Origin: JACKAQ01 sp020634975 [NCBI: Calditrichia bacterium]
Lineage (GTDB): Bacteria > Calditrichota > Calditrichia > RBG-13-44-9
Direction of reading: 5' to 3'
Length of the DNA: 64,000 nt
NCBI GenBank assembly: GCA_020634975.1
Contig: JACKAQ010000001.1
Span: 3,038,001 to 3,102,000, forward strand
Position 1 is the stretch's first letter; each line of letters begins with the position of its first letter. Below the pieces are notes generated by a model, which saw only the letters and a list, made by a program, of their open reading frames with translations, did no database searches and was not told the DNA's origin. The position numbers and the translations under genes are program-made. This document shows positions 19,910 through 28,451 of the stretch, in pieces.

Positions 19910-21733
19910 ATGGAAATAACAGCCCAATCTTTTAAAGATCATTTCTGGAAATATACTAACGATTTGTTCGCCCTTCTGGACGAAGGGGGCAGCTTTGTCA
20001 AAGTTAACAACGCCTGGAAAAAGCAGCTTGGATTTTCGGAGACAGAGCTGCTGGAAACCCGCTTTTCTGATGTGTTTGTTGATGTCGATCAGCATATTAT
20101 CTACAATTCCCTCGAAGATTTAAGGCACAAACGGAAAACCGAAACCACCATCCTCGGATCGATCAAAAACAGCGAAAAGCCTTTTCTGTTTATGTGGACA
20201 ATCTGTTATGACAGCGACATTCAAAAATTTGATGTTGTCGGTGTTCGCATCGAGCCACAAAATATCAAAGATCAAAAAGATAATTTATCGCCAGCCAATA
20301 TTTTTATTTTCAATCTCCCTAACCATAAATACGAATACATCAGCCGAGAAATGGTATCGTTTACCGGATACGCTCTCCGGGAATTATATGCGATGGGTGA
20401 CAAGCTTCTGGAAACATTAGTGCATCCGGATGACCTCGAAAAAGTATTAATGCATATGGATATTCTGGCGAATGGTGAAAAAGGGAAAATTGTTGAATTT
20501 GAAAACCGAATGCTCCGGATCGATGGCAAAATGATTTGGGTGAGCAACCGCATTTCCGGTTTCCGGTATGACAAAAAAGATAAACCGATCGAAATCATCG
20601 GGTCCATCGAAGACATCACTAAACACAAAGTTGAAATCCAGAAAATTCAGGAGCAGAAAGAATTTCTCCGAAGCATTTTTACAGGCATCGAAATGGCGTT
20701 GTTTGTTGTTGATGTTGCTGTTGACGGTGAATTTTATTACCGGGAATTAAACCCGGTTTATGAACGCCTGACCGGATTAACAACCGAATGGATCAAAGGG
20801 CGCAAACCGGATGAACTACACCCGCGCTTTTCGTATGAAATGATTGACCTAATCAAAAGCAGGTATGCCAACTGTGTGGATTCCGGCGAGAATATCCAAT
20901 ACGAAGAGCAACGCAATTTTGACGGTCAGGAAAGCTGGTGGTTAACCACTTTAACGCCGCTCAAAGAGGTTGACGGGCGAATTTTCCGGATTGTCGGTAG
21001 TTCTGCGTTAATCACCAAACAAAAGCAATTAGAAAACGATCTGAAAGCATCCAATAAAGAATTGGCAGAGTTTGGGCAAAGTATCTCGCATGATTTGCAG
21101 GCACCCCTACGCCGGATCGCATCTTTCGCGCAATTGCTGGAGATGGATTACAAAGATAAGTTGGATGATGAAGCCAAGGATTTTATCCAAAAAATTTACA
21201 CTGGCGCCAAACAAATGCAAACCATGATTCAGGAATTGTTAAAATATTCCCGAATATCCCATCGCGAATTAAACATGCGCGAAATCGATATGAATTGGTT
21301 GATAAAAGATGCAATACTGGTGCTGGATAAGCAGATCGAACTCGTTGGCGGTAAAATAAAAACCCAGAATTTGCCCACAGTTCACGGCAATAAGCAAATG
21401 CTCTCGTTGCTTTTCCAAAATCTCATTAGCAATGCAATAAAATATAATGAACGGCTGCCGGAGATTGAAATTGGTGTATATCAGGATGAAAACAGTTATG
21501 TTTTTTGGGTGAAAGATAACGGCATCGGCATCGAAAAAGAATATTTTGGTGATATTTTCAAAACATTTCGCCGATTACATCCATCCAATAAATATTCCGG
21601 CACGGGCATTGGGTTATCAAATTGCAAAAAAATTGTCGAACGGCACGGCGGAGAAATCTGGCTGGAATCCACCGTTACCGAAGGATCTACATTTTTTGTC
21701 CGGTTACCTCACCTAACCAACGCAAATTCCTGA
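19910..21733 (+). CDS. Triple-PAS sensor histidine kinase
   Basis: The start is placed at the ATG at 19910 (MEITAQSFKDHFWKYTND), since the 26 residues before it are not PAS-like and would need TTG. The 607-residue protein has no membrane helix, so it is cytoplasmic. It has three PAS domains (about 10-115, 140-260 and 270-390). A HisKA domain follows with the H-box SISHDLQAPLRR near 405, then a complete HATPase with N box (NLISNAIKYNE), G1 (DNGIGIE) and G2 (GTGIGLSNCKKIVERHGG). This H-box style is common in phytochrome- and CikA-like kinases. It lies 479 bases upstream of the Kai island, and that gap shows nothing definite. It is a candidate input or output kinase for the clock. Confidence 0.88.
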   Translation: MEITAQSFKDHFWKYTNDLFALLDEGGSFVKVNNAWKKQLGFSETELLETRFSDVFVDVDQHIIYNSLEDLRHKRKTETTILGSIKNSEKPFLFMWTICYDSDIQKFDVVGVRIEPQNIKDQKDNLSPANIFIFNLPNHKYEYISREMVSFTGYALRELYAMGDKLLETLVHPDDLEKVLMHMDILANGEKGKIVEFENRMLRIDGKMIWVSNRISGFRYDKKDKPIEIIGSIEDITKHKVEIQKIQEQKEFLRSIFTGIEMALFVVDVAVDGEFYYRELNPVYERLTGLTTEWIKGRKPDELHPRFSYEMIDLIKSRYANCVDSGENIQYEEQRNFDGQESWWLTTLTPLKEVDGRIFRIVGSSALITKQKQLENDLKASNKELAEFGQSISHDLQAPLRRIASFAQLLEMDYKDKLDDEAKDFIQKIYTGAKQMQTMIQELLKYSRISHRELNMREIDMNWLIKDAILVLDKQIELVGGKIKTQNLPTVHGNKQMLSLLFQNLISNAIKYNERLPEIEIGVYQDENSYVFWVKDNGIGIEKEYFGDIFKTFRRLHPSNKYSGTGIGLSNCKKIVERHGGEIWLESTVTEGSTFFVRLPHLTNANS

Positions 21734-22212
21734 AATACTAATTTATCTGCATCCATTCCCCGCCAAATTTTTCAAAAAAACAAGATATTGAGACAGTTTG
21801 TTCCCGAATTGTGAACGGATTTTTGCTGTATTTTTGAGCTATACCGAAATGTTTTGCAAAATCTGTTCTGTTTTCTAACTGTATGATTAACAATGGCTTA
21901 GCGTTAATTACGTTTGTCGTTCAAATAATAGAAAATGCATTTTGCCGAAACCAGCATTCGGTGATTTAACGATTTTATTTTTACTCCCACCAAAATGAAT
22001 ATTTTCCTAAAGTCAGCGTTCATAAATGCGATTATTATTTTTATGTTTTTTGGATTTATGCTTTATATTGTCGCAATTTAAGTATTCCCCGTTTTAAAAA
22101 TTGTCACAATCGAATATTAAAGCTCATGATGAGTTTTGATGGATTTAATAAATACTACTGTTCGATTTCATGGATAACTACTGTTATCAAATCAATCAAA
22201 AGGGTAAACGCT

Positions 22213-23301
22213 ATGGAAAGCATTGACAAAAACGACCTAACCACGAAAGTCATAAAAATATTTTATATAGAGGATGATGAAACAGATGACCAGCTATTCC
22301 GGTTAATGCTGAGCCGTTCTCAAATTGATATCTATGATTTTGAAGTGGTTTCAGCACGAACGTTTTCCGATGCTCGAAAGTCAATTTCAGAAAACACATT
22401 TGATGTCATTATTTCTGATATGAATCTGCCGGATTCCAGCGGATGGGAAACGGTAGCCAACTTAATCCATTCCCAATCATCAGCTCCCATCATTTTATTA
22501 ACCGGTACATTTGATGAAGGATTGGAGCTAAAAGCAATCCAAAATGGGGTTGAAGCCTATCTTGACAAAGATAACCTTAGCCCGGAAATTGCCGTGCGAA
22601 CCATTATTCACTGCATCGAGCGGCATACGCTGCGTAAAAAACTGGTGCAGAGTGAAAACCGGTTGCGGAAAATCATCAATCAAAATGGTGATGGCGTAGT
22701 GGTGCTGGATGAAAGTGGCGTTGTTATTTTTGCGAATCCAACGGCTGAAAAAATGTTTAAAGTATCCTGTGAAAAACTGATCGGCACACATTTGGGCATT
22801 CCGGTTTCCAAAGAAAATCTGACTGTTTTGAGTCTTTTGGATAAGGAATTTAAGGAAATTTCCGTAGAAGTGCAGATTACCATGATTGAGTGGGAAGAAA
22901 AACAAGCTTATCTGGCTACATTACGCGACATAACCCAACGAAAAGAAGTTGAACGATTGACCAAAGAAAAAGAAATGTTGGAAAATGTACGCTACCTTGC
23001 CGGGGCAATCGCTCACGAATTTGCCCAGCCGTTGCAAATTATTGGGCATGCGCTGGAATTGTATATGATGGAAAGCGGTTCATCCAAGCGGTTGGATATT
23101 TGTAAAAAGAATTTAAAACGAGCTGGTGACCTCGTACACCAGATTCAGAATATTGTAAGTCTGGAGACTCGTCCGTATCTCAATTCAAAAATTTTGGATA
23201 TTGCTGCATCCAGCGCAGTAAATACCAATCGATTAAAAGAGAACGGGTTTGCCAAATTTTATCCAACGGAGAAAAAAATAGAGGAAAAAATCGAATCATA
23301 A
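22213..23301 (+). CDS. Receiver-PAS-DHp protein lacking an ATPase domain (Kai-island paralogue 1)
   Basis: The start is set at 22213 (MESIDKNDL) with AAAGG about ten bases upstream. The 362-residue protein begins with a full receiver domain (IEDDETDDQLF, phospho-Asp in IISDMNLPDS, Thr in LLTG, Lys in YLDKD). It continues with a PAS domain (about 150-250) and a DHp-like helix pair whose H-box reads AIAHEFAQPLQIIGHALELY. It then ends, with no HATPase domain. A second gene with the same architecture lies at 28452-29499, so the missing domain is a family trait and not a local deletion. It may act as a phosphotransfer protein, or borrow a kinase in trans. Genes for KaiB, a KaiA-like protein and KaiC follow. 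Confidence 0.82.
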   Translation: MESIDKNDLTTKVIKIFYIEDDETDDQLFRLMLSRSQIDIYDFEVVSARTFSDARKSISENTFDVIISDMNLPDSSGWETVANLIHSQSSAPIILLTGTFDEGLELKAIQNGVEAYLDKDNLSPEIAVRTIIHCIERHTLRKKLVQSENRLRKIINQNGDGVVVLDESGVVIFANPTAEKMFKVSCEKLIGTHLGIPVSKENLTVLSLLDKEFKEISVEVQITMIEWEEKQAYLATLRDITQRKEVERLTKEKEMLENVRYLAGAIAHEFAQPLQIIGHALELYMMESGSSKRLDICKKNLKRAGDLVHQIQNIVSLETRPYLNSKILDIAASSAVNTNRLKENGFAKFYPTEKKIEEKIES

Positions 23302-23393
23302 TCTCAATAATAATGGAATATGGTAAACTGAAAATTATAGTGCAATGATGTAATTTCTGGTTGAACGTATAATTCACCAAAAATTTCATATTT

Positions 23394-23490
23394 CGCTCAT
23401 GCCGGTTACGGTAAATTCAGGGATTGAATGTTTGAATTCTCTGCCCAAAAATGAATTGAAACCGTGTTCAGCATGAGCGTTTTTGTTTTT
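23394..23490 (+). ncRNA. Structured terminator-like element between the receiver-PAS gene and kaiB1
   Basis: An outer stem, CGCTCATGC (23394-23402) with GCATGAGCG (23471-23479), encloses further nested pairs: CGGT/ACCG, AATTCA/TGAATT and GGG/CCC. The element ends in TTTTTGTTTTT. The loop is far longer than a normal terminator, giving a folded RNA of about 86 bases. It may be an elaborate terminator or a small RNA with its own terminator. It lies in the 448-base gap before kaiB1. Confidence 0.5.
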
Positions 23491-23749
23491 TAGAAACAGG
23501 CTGTCGGCGTCTTTTCCTGTTTGCGAGTTAAGTAATTGCCTAACCGCAATTTTTGGTAATTTGATATTGCTAATTTGTGTTATTCGTACTGTTAAATCTC
23601 GAATAAATGTTTATTTTTCAGCTAATTTTTTTTAAAAAAGGTGTCAAATTTTATGCCTGCAGCTGTAAGCTAATATCGAAAACGGTGATACTTAATTACG
23701 CTTGCAAAGTATTTATTATTATTGTAGATTCGGGAAAAACGGAGTTCCC

Positions 23750-24046
23750 ATGAAATACATTCTAAAGCTCTATGTCAATGGCAAAAACATCAAAAGCCTG
23801 AAAGCGATAAAGAATCTCGAAAAAATCATTCGTGAGAATTCTCCGGATGAGTACGAGCTTGAGCTTGTAGATGTAACGGAATTTCCCGAGTTAGCAGAAA
23901 GTGCAGGGATATTGGAAACCCCCGCGCTGACCAAAAATTTACCCCCGCCATATAGAAAAATCATAGGTGATTTAGCAAATTCCAAACAAGTTTTATTCGG
24001 TTTGGGAATGGAACTTTTCGATTCTGGCAGTGAACAAGGCAGTTAG
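23750..24046 (+). CDS. kaiB: KaiB-family protein 1
   Basis: The start at 23750 has GGAG six bases upstream, giving 98 residues, the usual KaiB length. The thioredoxin-like KaiB fold is clear: the first strand MKYILKLYVNG, the helix SLKAIKNLEKIIREN, the strand ELELVDVTEFPELAE, and the segment ILETPALTKNLPPPYRKIIGDLANSKQVLFGLG, which closely follows cyanobacterial KaiB. KaiB binds the CI ring of phosphorylated KaiC after switching fold, and in cyanobacteria sequesters KaiA. It is followed after 152 bases by the KaiA-like receiver protein. Confidence 0.93.
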   Translation: MKYILKLYVNGKNIKSLKAIKNLEKIIRENSPDEYELELVDVTEFPELAESAGILETPALTKNLPPPYRKIIGDLANSKQVLFGLGMELFDSGSEQGS

Positions 24047-24198
24047 TTTTCTTAAAATATATCAAACTGTATAGGTGGTTCTTGGGTGTGTTTATTATCT
24101 ACCTAGCGCTGTAAAACGGACTAAACGGTATTGTGTTTCCGTAATTTTTCCGGAATGAATGTTCAAAAAATCGTTTTTACAGATGGCAACAATTTCCT

Positions 24199-25026
24199 AT
24201 GAACAATGCAATAAAAGTATTATTGATTGAAGATGATTTGGAAGATGCGGATCTCCTCATTCAACAACTGAACGCAAGCCAAAACATTGACTATGAAGTC
24301 GAACATGTTACGAACATTTCATCAGGTGTCGGTTTGTTGTCAAACGGTCATTATGATGTCGTACTGCTGGATCTTTTTTTGCCGGACAATAATTCTTTGG
24401 AGAATGTTGAAAAAGCGTTAACTTCAAAAATTGATGTTCCTGTGATCATTTTGACCGGAGTGAATGATGAAGAGCTTGGGTTGGAAGCTCTGGACAAAGG
24501 CGCACAGGATTATTTGCCCAAAAGTGTTGTAGAACCCTTTGTGCTGGATCGCTCGATACGGTATGCAATTCAGCGGTTTAAAGTAATGAAAGAGGAAATT
24601 GAAGCCCGGGAAAAGGATATCCGGTTTCTGGAGCAGCTAAAACAAAGCGCCACAACCAGTGTTACGGCAAATATTTTTGGCGTAAAACAACTAAAAGATG
24701 CAGACCCCAAAATTTTTGATTATTTTGTAAAACAATATTGCGGCTTTCTGGATATTGCATTAGATAACCGTGTTTTCAAAAAAGATACCAAAATCTCTGC
24801 CGATTTGATGGAAATGAGCAAAGATTTAGGAAAATTGCGACAGGGACCGAAAGATGTTATTAGCATTCATTATGCAGCTTTACGAGAAAAATGCGAATCT
24901 GTCCCGCCAAAAAAATGTACTGCTTATTTTGAGGAAGGTCGCTTGTTAGTGCTTGAATTGATGGGATATTTAGTCCAATATTATAGGAATTATGCTTTCG
25001 CAAGCATTGATAATTCCGAACAATAA
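24199..25026 (+). CDS. Receiver protein with KaiA/RsbU-like C-terminal domain (candidate KaiA analogue)
   Basis: Residues 1-125 of this 275-residue protein are a complete response-regulator receiver: acidic pair Asp12/Asp13, phospho-acceptor Asp58 (VVLLDLFLPD), Thr86 (IILTG) and Lys108 (YLPKS). A helical linker follows. Residues about 175-270 form an all-helical domain with no DNA-binding signature. Its pattern, VISIHYAALRE followed by a helix with RLLVLELMGYLVQYYR, resembles the C-terminal domain of KaiA (VVEIHMELMDE, then RLTLIDVIAHLCEMYRR) and the N-domain of RsbU (IISLHRKVLKE), which share one fold. Cyanobacterial KaiA has the same order, a pseudo-receiver then this KaiC-stimulating bundle. 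Position between two kaiB genes and just before kaiC strengthens the link. No clear Shine-Dalgarno is seen. Confidence 0.72.
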   Translation: MNNAIKVLLIEDDLEDADLLIQQLNASQNIDYEVEHVTNISSGVGLLSNGHYDVVLLDLFLPDNNSLENVEKALTSKIDVPVIILTGVNDEELGLEALDKGAQDYLPKSVVEPFVLDRSIRYAIQRFKVMKEEIEAREKDIRFLEQLKQSATTSVTANIFGVKQLKDADPKIFDYFVKQYCGFLDIALDNRVFKKDTKISADLMEMSKDLGKLRQGPKDVISIHYAALREKCESVPPKKCTAYFEEGRLLVLELMGYLVQYYRNYAFASIDNSEQ

Positions 25027-25048
25027 ACGATTGTAACCGCAAAGGTCT

Positions 25049-25366
25049 ATGGATAACCAAAAACAAATTAAATACCACTTCACACTGTATATTCTTGGGT
25101 TATCAGTAAATTCTCAAAATTCACTTTATAACCTGAAACAAATGTGTGAGCTATATCTCAAAGATGATTATCTTATGGAGATCGTTGATGTTTTAGAAAA
25201 TCCCGAGTTGGCAGAAACAGAGAAAATTCTTGCTACGCCAACTTTGGTTATCCATAAGCCCGGACCCGTAAAACGGCTGGTTGGTGATCTCGGTAATTGG
25301 GATCGCTTAATAGAATTGCTGGGTATTGACATGCCCAAACATTTTTATCCGAATTCACGGCGATGA
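25049..25366 (+). CDS. kaiB: KaiB-family protein 2 with a C-terminus altered by an insertion
   Basis: The protein has the KaiB fold (YHFTLYILGLSVNS, EIVDVLENPELAETEKILATPTLVIHKPGP, KRLVGDLGNWDRLIELLGID) but is divergent from KaiB1. Codons 1-94 are original. At 25333 the sequence enters foreign DNA, so the last 11 residues (MPKHFYPNSRR) replace a single Ile and stop codon. A 138-base copy of the original 3' end is found at 26502-26639, ending LLGIDI and TAA, which shows the ancestral protein had 95 residues. The fold should be intact. AAAGG precedes the ATG. Before the insertion it would have ended about 53 bases before kaiC. Confidence 0.9.
   Translation: MDNQKQIKYHFTLYILGLSVNSQNSLYNLKQMCELYLKDDYLMEIVDVLENPELAETEKILATPTLVIHKPGPVKRLVGDLGNWDRLIELLGIDMPKHFYPNSRR
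25195..25332 (+). repeat. 138-bp direct repeat, left copy (within kaiB2)
   Basis: This stretch is identical base for base to 26502-26639, at an offset of 1307 bases. It covers the codons for the second half of kaiB2. The two copies flank the IS4-like remnant. It is far too long to be an ordinary target-site duplication. Confidence 0.97.
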
Positions 25367-26501
25367 TACGCCATCGTTTGCTGAATTGTTAAAGCCGTTG
25401 CAAGCAATTTTAATGACGGTATCACCCTTTAAATCTCGCGGAATAAACCATTGGAAGTTACTTTTTGAGCATATGTTGAAATCTCATCTTTTTCATCTGC
25501 AAGAACATACTTCCGGGCGGCATCTGCTTAAAATTTGCAAAGAAGACGCGTTTGCCCGAAGTGAGATTGCGCCGCCTGATGAATGAAGAATAGCACTTTC
25601 TTCGCCGGACAATAACCGGGGATTGAAACAGTTCCTATCGGTTTATCAGGCGCTGCAGCAACAAGCCAGTCACATGATTCCCAAAGATTTTAAAGAAGAA
25701 CTGGGCGATCTGGTGGCCATTGACGGCTCTTTAATTGATGCGGTTTTATCTATGACCTGGGCTGACTATCGGGATGGTGCCAAAAAAGCCAAGGTGCATT
25801 TGGGGTTTGATGTCAATCGCGCTATCCCCAGCAAGATCTTTTTGACCAATGGCAAAACCGATGAACGCCCCTTTGTGGACTCAATTCTTCAACCAGGACA
25901 AACAGCGGTTATGGATCGCTATTACCAGCATCATCATTTTTGATTGATCGCTGGCAAACCGAGGGCAAACAGTTTGTCTGTCGCATTAAATAATACGCGT
26001 AAAGTCATTATTAACAATAACCAACCCCAATCTGACAGCATTGTTTTTTTGATGCAAATGTATTGCTGGGATCTGAATATCTAAACCAAACAGAACGACC
26101 GATTCGACTCATTGGCTACCTTTCAAAGGCAAATATATTGGATCGCCACCAATCGCTATGATCTGTCGGCAGGAAGCAAGTTGCTGAAATTTACCGCCTG
26201 AGATGGCGCATGGAAGATTTCTTTAAATGGTGGAAACAACATCTCAAAGTTTATCATCTCATCTCCAGAAGCTATCACGGTCTGATGATTCAGATCCTTG
26301 CCGGGTTGATTACCTATAACTCAAAAACAATTTATTGTCATAACCAATATAATGAAAAAGTCTCTATCAAACGTGTTCAGCCAGCTACGTATTCTAAAAT
26401 TCAAAATTAAATCAAAATGCTAACTTCCTGGTGGAAGAAGCCCGACATCTGAGTCTATAATGAATCAAAATCTTATGGAAAAAAATTAACGGATGTCACT
26501 G
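25333..26501 (+). mobile_element. Decayed IS4-family insertion between kaiB2 and kaiC
   Basis: This 1169-base segment separates the two 138-bp repeats and holds a broken DDE transposase. Only a very short inverted match, ATCCG at 25347-25351 and CGGAT at 26490-26494, is visible near the ends, so true termini are uncertain. The reading frame has several frameshifts and stops, so the element is no longer autonomous. Confidence 0.85.
25440..26410 (+). pseudogene. IS4-family transposase, multiply frameshifted
   Basis: Fragments in different frames join into one IS4-type transposase of about 350 residues. The parts are an N-terminal piece (HLLKICKEDAFARSEIAPPD), the first catalytic Asp region (LVAIDGSLIDAVLSM and WADYRDGAKKAKVHLGFD), the second Asp (GQTAVMDRYYQHH), and the C-terminal YREK-like piece (AEIYRLRWRMEDFFKWWK, then HLKVYHLISRSYHGLM). 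Breaks occur near 25580, 25610, 25942 and 25990, and again around 26150-26200. With at least five lesions it cannot make an active enzyme. Codon use is similar to the neighbours, so the insertion may be old. Confidence 0.88.
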
Positions 26502-26639
26502 AGAAAATCCCGAGTTGGCAGAAACAGAGAAAATTCTTGCTACGCCAACTTTGGTTATCCATAAGCCCGGACCCGTAAAACGGCTGGTTGGTGATCTCGG
26601 TAATTGGGATCGCTTAATAGAATTGCTGGGTATTGACAT
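26502..26639 (+). repeat. 138-bp direct repeat, right copy (orphan 3' end of kaiB2)
   Basis: This is an exact copy of 25195-25332, continuing into ATC TAA, the original kaiB2 ending. It has no start and is not expected to be translated as KaiB. It sits 57 bases before the kaiC ATG and preserves the ancestral kaiB2-kaiC junction. Confidence 0.97.
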
Positions 26640-26696
26640 CTAATATGGTATTGACAAATATAGTATTAATCTATGCCACGGTAAGGAGAAGCGTTG

Positions 26697-28244
26697 ATGG
26701 GTGTTCTTAAGTATCAGGTAACGAAAACGAAAACGAATATTGAGGGTTTTGATCATATTGCGATGGGCGGGTTGCCCACCAACCGCACAACACTGGTTTC
26801 CGGGACTGCAGGAAGCGCCAAAACCTTGTTTGCTGTCCAGTTTTTAGCCGAGGGTATAACCAAAGCGGATGAAAATGGTGTTTTTATTACATTTGAAGAA
26901 GCACCGGATGATATTTACAAAAACATGGCCGGATTCAAATGGAATATTCGGCAATGGGAAGACGAAGGAAAATGGAAATTTATCGACGCATCGCCGCAAG
27001 TTGGCGATGAAGTAGTCATCTCCGGTAATTATGATTTTGGCGCACTAATTGCCCGGATAGAATATTCGGTATCGAAAGTGAAAGCCAAACGTGTATCCAT
27101 GGATTCGTTGGGTGCAATATTTAATCGCTATGAAGATAAAGCCATCGTCCGGAAAGAAATATTTCGTTTGGTCAATGCGTTAAAAAAGATGAATGTAACA
27201 GCGATTATCACAGCGGAGAGAACCGACGAATACGGCGAGATCGGGCGATATGGCGTTGAAGAATTTGTTACCGATAACGTTGTTATTTTGCGAAACGTGC
27301 TGGAAGATGAAAAGCGCCGCCGAACGGTAGAAATTTTAAAATTACGCGGTACGCAACACCACACCGGCGAATGCCCTTTTACCATTAATGAAAAGGGAAT
27401 TATCGCCATACCGTTGTCTGCCATTCAATTGGAACAAAAATCTTCGAACAAACGAATTACATCCGGTGTTCCGGAACTGGACAAAATGTGTGGCGGCGGT
27501 ATTTTCCGGGATTCCGTAATTCTGGCATCTGGCGCAACGGGCACCGGAAAAACGTTGATGTCCAGCCATTTTATTTATGGCGGCACTACGAATAACGAAC
27601 GGTGTTTGCTGTTTGCCTACGAAGAAAGCCGCGAACAATTGCTTCGGAACGCCATCGGCTGGGGGCTTGATCTCGAAAAAATGGAGAAAAAAGGACTGCT
27701 GCAAGTCGAAGCCATCTATCCTGAGACAGCCAGTATTGAAGGTCATTTGCTTCGAATGCAGGAAAAAATTGACAAGTTTAAGCCAACGCGCGTAGCCGTA
27801 GACAGTCTTTCCGCACTCGAACGTGTCGCGTCAATAAAAGGTTTCCGGGAGTTTGTTATCGGATTAACCTGTTTCCTGAAAGAACGTGAAATCACCGGGT
27901 TTTTAACATCAACAACCCCAACGCTGATGGGTGGCCCATCAATTACGGAAGGGCATATTTCAACCATTACAGATTTGATTATTATGCTGCGTTATGTTGA
28001 AGCGTTTGGCGAAATGCGCCGGGGAATCACTGTTCTGAAAATGCGAGGCTCAATGCACGATAAAAGCGTAAAAGAATTTGCTATCGATCATCAGGGTATG
28101 CATATTGGAAAACCGTTCCGTGATGTTGTCGGGATTATCGCCGGACGGCCAACTTATGTCGAACGTCCGACTGATATTGAACGAATGAAAAATATGTTTG
28201 ATGATAGCGACACTATAGAAAATAAGCCCAAGGATGAGGATTAA
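26697..28244 (+). CDS. kaiC: Circadian clock-type ATPase/kinase KaiC
   Basis: ATG at 26697 is chosen over the adjoining TTG. AGGAG lies eight bases upstream. The 515-residue protein is a full two-domain KaiC. The CI domain has P-loop GTAGSAKT (36-43) and catalytic Glu67-Glu68. The CII domain has P-loop GATGTGKT (279-286) and Glu309-Glu310. The autophosphorylation pair is Ser422-Thr423 in ITEGHISTITD, equivalent to Ser431/Thr432 of Synechococcus, with Thr417 matching Thr426. The cyanobacterial Asp427 and Ser428 are Glu and Gly here. The A-loop region (VGIIAGRPTYV), where KaiA binds in cyanobacteria, is present. This argues for a phosphorylating KaiC and not a generic RecA-like relative. Confidence 0.96.
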   Translation: MGVLKYQVTKTKTNIEGFDHIAMGGLPTNRTTLVSGTAGSAKTLFAVQFLAEGITKADENGVFITFEEAPDDIYKNMAGFKWNIRQWEDEGKWKFIDASPQVGDEVVISGNYDFGALIARIEYSVSKVKAKRVSMDSLGAIFNRYEDKAIVRKEIFRLVNALKKMNVTAIITAERTDEYGEIGRYGVEEFVTDNVVILRNVLEDEKRRRTVEILKLRGTQHHTGECPFTINEKGIIAIPLSAIQLEQKSSNKRITSGVPELDKMCGGGIFRDSVILASGATGTGKTLMSSHFIYGGTTNNERCLLFAYEESREQLLRNAIGWGLDLEKMEKKGLLQVEAIYPETASIEGHLLRMQEKIDKFKPTRVAVDSLSALERVASIKGFREFVIGLTCFLKEREITGFLTSTTPTLMGGPSITEGHISTITDLIIMLRYVEAFGEMRRGITVLKMRGSMHDKSVKEFAIDHQGMHIGKPFRDVVGIIAGRPTYVERPTDIERMKNMFDDSDTIENKPKDED

Positions 28245-28272
28245 CAATACGAACTCCTGCGATTTATTTGAT

Positions 28273-28311
28273 GATATTTCCATAGCGGTTTTATCCGCTA
28301 TGGGAAATATC
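28273..28311 (+). terminator. Long hairpin after kaiC
   Basis: GATATTTCCATAGCGG (28273-28288) pairs with CCGCTATGGGAAATATC (28295-28311) with one bulged base and a six-base loop. The T tract after it is weak (AACTTTACTT). It probably ends or stabilises the 3' end of the kaiC transcript. Confidence 0.6.
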
Positions 28312-28451
28312 AACTTTACTTGTTACTGCGATTGAAACCACTGTTATTAATGAATTTAAGCTCCTGAGTTAGAAGACTCATCCTCAAAAATTATACGTAT
28401 CTATATCAATTTTAATTGGCTATTGTTTGTGGAAAAAACAATGGTATTAAC

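Noticed and set aside
25195-26639. Reading the 138-bp repeats as ordinary IS target-site duplications
   Set aside because: IS4-type elements give duplications of about ten bases. A 138-bp exact duplication needs another mechanism, so it is reported as a separate finding.
26651-26677. TTGACA at 26651-26656 as a kaiC promoter
   Set aside because: The -35 match is perfect, but the best -10 candidates (TATGCC, TAGTAT) are poor or wrongly spaced, so I do not call a promoter.
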